Shown here piece by piece: positions 1-5,493 of a stretch of 8,323 nt of DNA (position 1 is its first letter; every line of letters begins with the position of its first letter). This DNA is from an uncultured Opitutia bacterium (GTDB taxonomy: Bacteria; Verrucomicrobiota; Verrucomicrobiia; Opitutales; UBA953): the NCBI GenBank assembly GCA_903853185.1, contig CAINSX010000088.1, forward strand, positions 1 to 8,323, written 5' to 3'. Position numbers and translations under genes: made by a program. A model generated the notes under the pieces. It saw only the letters and a program-made list of their open reading frames with translations. It was not told the origin of the DNA and searched no databases.

Positions 1-36
1 ACAACAAGGCACCTATGTCGTGACGCGGTCCCGACC

Positions 37-78
37 CTACCAAGGCAGCACTCCCCCGATACTCGATACTCCATACTC
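37..78 (-). repeat. Heptamer-based intergenic repeat, copy 1, downstream of purC
   Basis: Read on the minus strand, the direction of purC transcription, this element has three heptamers (GAGTATG, GAGTATC, GAGTATC), then GGGGGAGTGCT, then GCCTTGGTAG. A second copy lies inverted at 8138-8181. An 18-base core (47-64 against 8152-8169) is identical, and the tails differ by two single-base insertions. It begins 55 bases after the purC stop codon. The rest of the 133-base flank has no credible gene. It holds a short GGCCC/GGGCC inverted repeat (94-98, 101-105) with no T-run, so it is not a convincing terminator, and a 7-base direct repeat CAAGGCA at 5-11 and 41-47. Function is unknown. A dispersed intergenic repeat family is the simplest reading. 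Confidence 0.75.
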
Positions 79-133
79 TCAGTCCCTCCCTCAGGCCCAC
101 GGGCCCTCTAGTCCTCTGGACCTCGTGATTATC

Positions 134-1030
134 TTACGAAGTCAGCCGCTCGAGGCACTCCGCGTAGAGCGCCTGGGTCTTCTGCACGACGTCGGCCGGC
201 AGGGTCGGGCCCGGCGCGGTCTTGCTCCACGGCTGGGTTTCGAGCCAATCGCGGACGAACTGCTTATCGTAGGAAGGTTGGGCGCGGCCGGGCTGCCAGG
301 TGGCGGCGGGCCAATAGCGGGAAGAGTCAGGCGTCAGGACTTCGTCGATGAGCACCAGCGAGCCATCCGGAGCGCTGCCGAATTCGAACTTCGTGTCGGC
401 CAGGATGACGCCGGCCTTGGCGGCGCGTTCGGCGCCCATGCGGTAGAGCGCGATCGAAGTTTCCTGTACCGTGCGGAAGACCTTCTCGCCGAGGATCTCG
501 CCGCAGCGCGCGCGGGTGATGGCCTCGTCGTGGCCTTCGGCGGCTTTCGTGGACGGTGTGAAGATCGGCTGCGGCAGCTTCGAGCCGTCGAGCAGGCCTT
601 CGGGCAGTGGGTGATCGAGGATGCCGCCGGTCTTTTGGTATTCCTTGAAGCCGCCGCCGGCGAGGTAGCCGCGGACGACCGCTTCGACGGGAAGGGGTTG
701 GAGCTTGCGCACGAGCATCGAGCGCGGGATCAGGTGTTCGTGGCCGTGCAGGGCCTTGGCCAGCGCGTTGGCGTGATCCGGCACGAGGTGCGTCGGGAAG
801 ACGAGGCGGGCCTGGTCGAACCACCAGAGGCTGATCTGCGTGAGGAGGATGCCTTTGCCCGGGACGCCGTTGGGCATCACGACGTCAAAGGCCGAGAGAC
901 GGTCCGTCGCGACGATCAGGTAATGCGTGCCGAGGTCGAAGACTTCACGGACCTTGCCCTTCGCCTTGAGCGGGTAGGGTAGGCCGGTGACGGTCATCAG
1001 CGCTTCGGTGGGCAAGGGCGGCGTCTTCAT
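134..1030 (-). CDS. purC: Phosphoribosylaminoimidazole-succinocarboxamide (SAICAR) synthase
   Basis: This cytoplasmic enzyme of de novo purine synthesis joins aspartate to CAIR using ATP, giving SAICAR. The 298-residue product shows the family marks in order: the N-terminal nucleotide-binding GKVREVFDLG (25-34), TDRLSAFD (42-49), signature 1 LPVEAVVRGYLAGGG (113-127) and signature 2 LADTKFEFG (210-218), followed by LIDEVLTPDSSRYW (227-240). The length fits the longer PurC form (about 300 residues) rather than the roughly 237-residue E. coli form. The frame stays open to an ATG at 1069, but the extra 13 residues look like spacer translation, so I chose the ATG at 1030. An ATG at 997 is also possible, because conserved sequence only begins after it. 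No Shine-Dalgarno is obvious. It is divergent from the TatD-family gene and stands alone, with no other pur gene in the window. Confidence 0.96.
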   Translation of the reverse strand: MKTPPLPTEALMTVTGLPYPLKAKGKVREVFDLGTHYLIVATDRLSAFDVVMPNGVPGKGILLTQISLWWFDQARLVFPTHLVPDHANALAKALHGHEHLIPRSMLVRKLQPLPVEAVVRGYLAGGGFKEYQKTGGILDHPLPEGLLDGSKLPQPIFTPSTKAAEGHDEAITRARCGEILGEKVFRTVQETSIALYRMGAERAAKAGVILADTKFEFGSAPDGSLVLIDEVLTPDSSRYWPAATWQPGRAQPSYDKQFVRDWLETQPWSKTAPGPTLPADVVQKTQALYAECLERLTS

Positions 1031-1121
1031 CCTGCCACGGAGATAGGGCAGGGCGGGGCGGCAGGGCAAGGTGGTTCGTCGTTGAGGCGAAGGGTCCGGC
1101 GGTCATCCTCCGAGTCGCCTG
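1031..1121. promoter_or_regulatory. Divergent spacer between purC and the TatD-family gene, G-rich
   Basis: This 91-base head-to-head spacer must hold the start signals of both genes, although I cannot pick out convincing -35/-10 boxes. On the plus strand, 1046-1066 carries four runs of at least three G with loops of 2, 1 and 5 bases, which fits the canonical G-quadruplex pattern. The run lies 16-36 bases upstream of the purC start and would be C-rich in a purC transcript. No purine riboswitch or PurR-like operator is recognisable. Confidence 0.4.
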
Positions 1122-1916
1122 ATGGAACTCCGCGACGCCCATTGCCATTATCAGTTCGCCGAGGTGCCGTACGCCGCGGTCGAGCAGGCCCGGGCGGACG
1201 GCGTGGGGCAGGCGATGATCAATGGCAGCGCGCCCGCCGACTGGGAAGACGTGGCCGCTCTCGGACGACGTGACCCGCGTAACCGTGTCTCTTTCGGCCT
1301 GCATCCCTGGGATGTCCCGACGGCTCCCATCGGATGGGAAGAGCAGCTCCGGGCGATCCTCCTCGCGCACCCCTCAGCCGGCGTCGGCGAGATGGGCCTC
1401 GACCGATGGGTGAAGGATTTCGATCCCGTCGCGCAGGAGCAGGCCTTCCGCGTCCAGCTCGCCCTCGCCGTCGAACTCGACCGCGCGCTGACGATTCATT
1501 GCGTTAAGGCCATCGGTCCGCTGATGGATATCGTGCGCGCGACGGCGCTCCCACGGCGTGGCCTCCTCCTGCATAGCTGGAACGGCCCCGTCGAGCTTGT
1601 GCCCGAACTCGCGAAGCTCGGCGCTTATTTTTCTTTCAGCGCGCATCACCTCATCCCGCGCAAGGCCGACCTACGTGTCCAATTCGCCGCGGCCATCCCG
1701 CGTGAGCGGATCCTCGTCGAGACCGACGCGCCCGCGCTGTGTCCCGCGCCCGAGTTTCGCGTGCGCGAACTTCCGCCCTCCGCCGACGACTCCGAGCAGA
1801 ACCATCCGTCGAACCTCGTGCGCAATAACGCCGAGCTCGCGCGGACGATGGGCGTGACGCCCGAGGAGTCCGCCGCGCTGACCTCGGCGAACTTCGCGCG
1901 CTTATTCGGCGCGTAG
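1122..1916 (+). CDS. TatD-family metal-dependent hydrolase
   Basis: The protein belongs to the TatD branch of the amidohydrolase superfamily. Characterised members are metal-dependent nucleases (3'-5' exonuclease or AP endonuclease activity), cytoplasmic TIM barrels. The 264 residues carry the expected metal ligands in order: DAHCH (5-9, the HxH pair), GEMGLD with Glu90, IHC with His126, LLHSWNG with His151, and ETDAP with Asp202. A late NHPSNL (228-232 region) stands where TatD proteins usually have a NEPxNL-like stretch. Length is normal for the family. The ATG at 1122 is the only start that leaves the DAHCH motif near the N-terminus, although no ribosome-binding site is visible. It is divergent from purC, and its last 15 bases overlap the end of tcdA on the other strand. 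The real substrate cannot be read from sequence, so I give no gene symbol. Confidence 0.93.
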   Translation: MELRDAHCHYQFAEVPYAAVEQARADGVGQAMINGSAPADWEDVAALGRRDPRNRVSFGLHPWDVPTAPIGWEEQLRAILLAHPSAGVGEMGLDRWVKDFDPVAQEQAFRVQLALAVELDRALTIHCVKAIGPLMDIVRATALPRRGLLLHSWNGPVELVPELAKLGAYFSFSAHHLIPRKADLRVQFAAAIPRERILVETDAPALCPAPEFRVRELPPSADDSEQNHPSNLVRNNAELARTMGVTPEESAALTSANFARLFGA

Positions 1917-2684
1917 CAGTGACAGGCGAAGCGCTTCGCCTGCGGCCGCAAGGCCGAATGCGCCGGCCACGTGCGAAGCCGTGCCGTAACCCCATTCGCA
2001 ATTCGGGTGGAGGTCTTCACCTTCGGGGATTTCGCCGCCGGGGAGCCCTTCGCAGTCTGTCGGTTGCGTGAACGGTTCGTCGGACCAAACGCACGAGACA
2101 CCGAACGGCGCCTTGCCGCGGGGGAAGTCGAAATTCTGACGCAGGCGTTTGCGGACCAGCATCATCAGCGGGTCGTCGCGCGAGTCGCGGAGGTCGGTGA
2201 TCTTGATGCGCGTGCCATCAAGTCGGCCCGCACAGCCGCCGACGGTGACCACGGGTAGCTTGCGGTTCACCGCTTCGGCGATCAGCCCGCATTTGGGCGA
2301 GAGCGCGTCCATCGCATCGATCACCACGCCGTCGAAGTCCGCGAGTACCTCATGGGGATTAAATCTCGAGAGGAAGCGCTGGTGGAGCGTCGTACGGATC
2401 TTCGGGTGGATCGAGCGGGCGCGTTCCGCCATCGCCTCCGTCTTCGGCTTGCCGTCGTTACCCGCCACCGCATGTAGCTGGCGGTTCGTGTTGGAGATGC
2501 AGACCGAATCGCCATCGACCATCGAGAGGTGGCCGACGCCGGAGCGCGCGAGGGCCTCGACGGTCCAGGAGCCGACGCCACCGAGACCGACGACGAGGAA
2601 GGACGAGCGGGCGAGGCGTTCCATGCCAGCGCGCCCGTAGAGTCGGCCGATGCCGGCGAAGCGTTGGAGGTGGTCCGCGTCCAT
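1902..2684 (-). CDS. tcdA: tRNA threonylcarbamoyladenosine dehydratase (TcdA/YgdL, ThiF-E1-like fold)
   Basis: TcdA uses ATP to dehydrate and cyclise the t6A base at tRNA position 37 to ct6A, which helps decoding of ANN codons. The 260-residue product is close to the E. coli length (268). It has the E1-like nucleotide-binding loop GLGGVGS (33-39), the acidic stretch MVDGDSVCISNTNRQLHA (55-72), VIDAMDA (121-127) with the conserved Asp, VTVGGCAG (146-153), CVWSDEP (198-204) and a C-terminal GYGTASHVAGAFG (232-244). These features separate it from ThiF and MoeB, which need a C-terminal ubiquitin-like partner. The frame runs open to 2912, but upstream of the ATG at 2684 the translation is low-complexity and crosses the neighbouring gene, so I chose 2684. 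GATAGGGGC just before it is a poor, closely spaced ribosome-binding site. Its CsdA/CsdE-type partners are not in the window. The gene is divergent from the small membrane protein gene. Confidence 0.94.
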   Translation of the reverse strand: MDADHLQRFAGIGRLYGRAGMERLARSSFLVVGLGGVGSWTVEALARSGVGHLSMVDGDSVCISNTNRQLHAVAGNDGKPKTEAMAERARSIHPKIRTTLHQRFLSRFNPHEVLADFDGVVIDAMDALSPKCGLIAEAVNRKLPVVTVGGCAGRLDGTRIKITDLRDSRDDPLMMLVRKRLRQNFDFPRGKAPFGVSCVWSDEPFTQPTDCEGLPGGEIPEGEDLHPNCEWGYGTASHVAGAFGLAAAGEALRLSLLRAE

Positions 2685-2778
2685 GCCCCTATCAAGAGGG
2701 TAAGCGGCTTCCCTCCAAGGCACAAACGCACTTCCTCCGGGCTTGCTGGCGGGCCCCCCCCGGGCATCTTCTTCGCCC
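2685..2778. promoter_or_regulatory. Divergent spacer between tcdA and the small membrane protein gene
   Basis: This 94-base head-to-head spacer is expected to hold both promoters. On the minus strand a weak pair, TTGTGC then TACCCT with an 18-base gap, sits before tcdA and is only a guess. A run of eight C flanked by GGG on both sides (2751-2764) is the most striking element. It ends 14 bases before the start codon of the rightward gene, whose leader is pyrimidine-rich with no Shine-Dalgarno. Confidence 0.3.
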
Positions 2779-3282
2779 ATGTCCGCCGACGAGAACGCCA
2801 AGCAAGCCGGGATCCTCCGCGTCCCCCTCGAGCCACTTTGGGTATCGGCGGGTCGGCGTGGCTTCTGGGGCCTGCTCATCGGTCTCGCGGTCGCCTTGGT
2901 GTTCGTCGTCATGGATCATCGCAAGGCCAACTCCGTCTCCCAGGTCTGCATGCAGGCGCGCATCATCTTCATGCAGTACCATGCCGAGAAGGGTGAGTGG
3001 CCCAAGGCCTGCGACCTCGCCGCCCCCGGCGGGCAGTTCGGCGGGTTCAATCTCGAGCCGATGACCACGGCGGTCGCCAAGTGCCAGATTCCCGGCAAGT
3101 GGGCCTTCGTGCCCAAGTGCGAGACCGGCGGTCCGGCGGTCGTCTTCACGCCGGCGGAGCTTGGTCGATCTTACGAACGTGCTTTCGGTGTCGTCGACGG
3201 CTGGCTCGATGACGGGCACGCCGACAAGGGCGACCTCCTCGTGCGCGAAGGCGTTGCGCTACTTAGGCTGTCGGTCGAGTGA
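2779..3282 (+). CDS. Small single-pass membrane protein of unknown function, pseudopilin-like layout
   Basis: I do not recognise this 167-residue protein. It has a polar N-terminus, a GRRGF sequence (25-29) leading into one hydrophobic segment (about 29-45), then a helical-looking region ending YHAEKGEWPKACDLA (67-81), and a C-terminal domain with four cysteines in total (57, 78, 102, 114). The order of basic residues, GF, membrane helix, amphipathic helix and a 'Y..E.G.WP' turn recalls type II secretion pseudopilins, where a similar turn often follows the N-terminal helix. The Glu at position 5 after the Gly-Phe cleavage site is absent, so a processed pilin is doubtful. If the tail is exported, the cysteines could form two disulfides. 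The frame is open from an ATG at 2743, but that extension spans the C8/GGG spacer, so I chose 2779. The end overlaps prfA by 20 bases. Codon use resembles the neighbours, which supports a real gene. Confidence 0.72.
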   Translation: MSADENAKQAGILRVPLEPLWVSAGRRGFWGLLIGLAVALVFVVMDHRKANSVSQVCMQARIIFMQYHAEKGEWPKACDLAAPGGQFGGFNLEPMTTAVAKCQIPGKWAFVPKCETGGPAVVFTPAELGRSYERAFGVVDGWLDDGHADKGDLLVREGVALLRLSVE

Positions 3283-4354
3283 TCGCCTCGGCGCGTTCGC
3301 GTAGGTCAGCCTCAAAGAGCGCGTCTACGAGCTGATCAAGATTCCCTTCGAGCACCTGTTCGATGCCGTGGACCGTGAGGTCGATGCGGTGGTCGGTGAT
3401 GCGGTTCTGAGGGAAGTTGTAGGTGCGGATGCGTTCGGAGCGATCGCCCGAGCCCACCTGGGTCTTGCGGGCGTCGGCGCGGGCTTCGCGTTCCTTGGCG
3501 CGTGTCAGGTCGAGGAGGCGGGAGCGCAGGACGCGGAGGGCCTTGACGCGATTGCGCAGCTGGGAGCGCTCGTCGGCGCAGTAGACCATCAAGCCCGTCG
3601 GCTTGTGGATGATCTGCACCGCGGACTCCGTCTTATTGACGTGCTGGCCGCCGGCACCGCTCGCGCGGGCGACGGACATGTCGAGGTCCTCGGGCTTCAG
3701 GACGACCTCGGCTTCTTCGGCTTCCGGGAGCACCGCGACCGTGGCGGCGGAGGTGTGGACGCGGCCGGAGGCCTCGGTGGCGGGCACGCGCTGGACGCGG
3801 TGGACGCCCGCCTCGTGGCGGAGGAGGGCGGTAGCCCCTTCGCCCTCGATGAGCAGGACGGCGTCGCGGACGCCGCCGAGATCGGAGTGGGAGAGGGACA
3901 TCAGCTCGCACTTCCAGCCCTTCTTCTCGGCGAAGCGGGTGTAGGCCCGGAGGAGCTCGGCGGCGAAGAGGGAGGCTTCCTCCCCGCCCGTACCCGCCCG
4001 AATTTCTACAAGAGCATTACGAGAATCGTCCGGATTCACCGGGATGATCGACCGGATCAGCTGTTCGCGGGCCACCTCGACGGCCGGCTCCAGCCGGGCG
4101 ATCTCCTCGGCGGCCATGGCGCGGATCTCGGCGTCGGCCTCGCCGGAAAGGGCGCGGGACTCGCCGAGCTCCTTTTCCAGGGCCACGAGGGCGTCGTCGG
4201 CTTTGACGGCCTTGGACGTGAAACGGAGCTCGGCACCAAGGGCGGCGGCCCGGCGGTTATCGGCAAAGGTGGCCGGGTCGGCCAGCAGGGCTTCGAGCTC
4301 GGCCAGGCGGCGGCGGAAGCCGGTCAGGTCGGGGCGGAGGGGGCTGGCGGACAT
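3263..4354 (-). CDS. prfA: Peptide chain release factor 1
   Basis: RF1 recognises UAA and UAG in the ribosomal A site and triggers release of the finished protein. The 363-residue product is full length (family about 360). It shows GTGGEEA (121-127), the codon-recognition tripeptide PAT (191-193) inside RVPATEASGRVHTS, and the catalytic loop GAGGQHVNKTESAV (233-246) with GGQ at 235-237, whose Gln is the usual methylation site. PAT rather than the SPF of RF2 decides the assignment, and the N-terminal domain separates it from short GGQ proteins such as ArfB. The ATG at 4354 gives the expected N-terminus, with no strong ribosome-binding site upstream. No prmC methyltransferase gene follows. Instead the 3' end meets the small membrane protein gene tail to tail. 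It is divergent from the HAD-ftsK unit. Confidence 0.97.
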   Translation of the reverse strand: MSASPLRPDLTGFRRRLAELEALLADPATFADNRRAAALGAELRFTSKAVKADDALVALEKELGESRALSGEADAEIRAMAAEEIARLEPAVEVAREQLIRSIIPVNPDDSRNALVEIRAGTGGEEASLFAAELLRAYTRFAEKKGWKCELMSLSHSDLGGVRDAVLLIEGEGATALLRHEAGVHRVQRVPATEASGRVHTSAATVAVLPEAEEAEVVLKPEDLDMSVARASGAGGQHVNKTESAVQIIHKPTGLMVYCADERSQLRNRVKALRVLRSRLLDLTRAKEREARADARKTQVGSGDRSERIRTYNFPQNRITDHRIDLTVHGIEQVLEGNLDQLVDALFEADLRERAEAITRPTA

Positions 4355-4462
4355 CGTTAAGAGGGGTTAATCGGGCTTGGACAGAAGACGTCCATTCGTT
4401 ATTCAATGGAGTGCGGCAGGCTCCCCTCCGCAAGCCCGACCTTCATCCCTTTTCCGACCGAT
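4355..4462. promoter_or_regulatory. Divergent control region for prfA and the HAD-ftsK unit, with 9-base inverted repeat
   Basis: This 108-base head-to-head region holds an exact 9-base inverted repeat, TCGGGCTTG (4371-4379) and CAAGCCCGA (4431-4439), with arms 51 bases apart. A possible rightward promoter is TGGACA (4378-4383), a 16-base gap, and TATTCA (4400-4405). If real, transcription would begin near 4412, after the ATG at 4406, favouring the ATG at 4463 for the HAD gene. Near prfA the sequence GTTAAGAGGGGTTAA gives an AT-richer patch that could belong to the prfA promoter. All of this is weak pattern reading. Confidence 0.35.
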
Positions 4463-5491
4463 ATGCAGCCCAAGGAACCCGCGCTCCGCGGCACCCACGT
4501 TCTCACCTGTGTGTGGGACTTCGACAAGACCCTCTGTCCGGGCTATATGCAGACCCCGCTCTTCAAGTCCTTTGGGGTCGACGAAGAGCAGTTCTGGAAG
4601 GAAACGAACCAGCTTCCGGCGCTTTATGCCCGCAAAGGCATCCGAACGCCCAAGGACTCCGTCTACCTCAATCACCTCCTCAGCTACGTGAAGTCCGGCC
4701 TCATGAAGGGCCTCACGAACGCCCGTCTCCGGGAGCTCGGCGCCGAGATTGAGCTCTGCCCGGGCCTCCCGCAGTTCTTCCCTGCGCTCAAGGAACATGT
4801 CCGTGAGCTCGGCCGGAAGCACAACGTCGAAGTCGTCCTCGAGCATTACGTCATCAGCACTGGCCTCGCGGAGATGATCCGCGGCACCTCGCTCGCCGCG
4901 CATTGCGACGGCATCTATGGCTGCGAATTCCTCGAGCACCCGCTCCCGCCGCACTTCACCAAGCAGGACGAGCTCTCGCTGGACCTACCGACCGAGATCA
5001 CCCAGGTCGCCGCGATGGTCGACAACACCATCAAGACCCGCTTCCTCTTCGAGATCAACAAGGGCTCGAACAAGAACGCCGATATCGACGTCAACGCCGT
5101 CGTCCGCGCCGAGGATCGCCGCGTGCCGTTTGAGAACATGATCTACGTCGCCGACGGCCCCAGCGACGTGCCGGTCTTCTCGCTCCTGCGCAAGAACGGT
5201 GGTAAGGCCTTCGCGGTCTACGTGCCCGAGAGCGAAGCCGAGTTCGCCCAGAACGACGCGCTGCTCCAGGCCGGACGCGTGCATGGTTACGGCCCGTGCG
5301 ACTATTCTGCCGCCGCCTTTACGCCCAAGTGGATCCGCCACGCCCTCGCGGGCATGGTCGAACGCCTCGCGCAGGAACGCACGCGCGCCCTCGCGGCCCG
5401 CGTCACGCGCCCGCCCCGTCACCTGCACTCCGACCCGTCGCCTCCCGGCGCCGCGGACGCCGCCTCGCAGGGAACTCTCTTCGGCGAATAA
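4463..5491 (+). CDS. HAD-superfamily hydrolase, phosphatase-like, first gene of the ftsK unit
   Basis: This soluble protein has the haloacid dehalogenase core in order: motif I WDFDKTL (18-24, nucleophile Asp19 and acid/base Asp21), a helical cap (about 30-120), motif II VIST with Ser132, a likely motif III lysine (Lys191 or Lys200), and motif IV VADGPSDVP (229-237, Asp231 and Asp235). The DxD start suggests phosphate-ester hydrolysis, with overall resemblance to phosphoserine phosphatase-type HADs. The substrate is unknown. The 342 residues end in a low-complexity Pro/Ala/Ser tail (about 313-342). An in-frame ATG at 4406 would add 19 residues, but conserved sequence begins only near residue 16 of the 4463 version, so I prefer 4463. 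The stop codon lies two bases before the ftsK start, so the two genes are probably co-transcribed and perhaps translationally coupled. Confidence 0.88.
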   Translation: MQPKEPALRGTHVLTCVWDFDKTLCPGYMQTPLFKSFGVDEEQFWKETNQLPALYARKGIRTPKDSVYLNHLLSYVKSGLMKGLTNARLRELGAEIELCPGLPQFFPALKEHVRELGRKHNVEVVLEHYVISTGLAEMIRGTSLAAHCDGIYGCEFLEHPLPPHFTKQDELSLDLPTEITQVAAMVDNTIKTRFLFEINKGSNKNADIDVNAVVRAEDRRVPFENMIYVADGPSDVPVFSLLRKNGGKAFAVYVPESEAEFAQNDALLQAGRVHGYGPCDYSAAAFTPKWIRHALAGMVERLAQERTRALAARVTRPPRHLHSDPSPPGAADAASQGTLFGE

Positions 5492-5493
5492 TC

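Noticed and set aside
94..105. purC intrinsic terminator from the GGCCC/GGGCC inverted repeat
   Set aside because: Only two bases separate the arms and no T-run follows in the purC direction.
20..982. 320-codon plus-strand frame opposite purC
   Set aside because: Mirror of purC codons with no conserved motif. The purC signatures on the minus strand settle the strand.
1046..1053. GGGCAGGG as a KOPS site for the FtsK encoded here
   Set aside because: One match in 8 kb of G-rich DNA is expected by chance, and KOPS sequence differs or is unknown outside the Proteobacteria.
2685..2912. 76-residue N-terminal extension of tcdA
   Set aside because: It crosses the divergent spacer and the neighbouring gene, and TcdA proteins start just before the RFxGxxRLYG region found after 2684.
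3368..4360. 330-codon plus-strand frame opposite prfA
   Set aside because: Gly/Asp/Val-rich shadow of prfA, whose GGQ and PAT motifs are on the minus strand.
5296..5493. 66-residue N-terminal extension of ftsK
   Set aside because: Arg/Pro-rich translation overlapping the HAD gene out of frame. The ATG at 5494 places the first membrane segment at the normal position.
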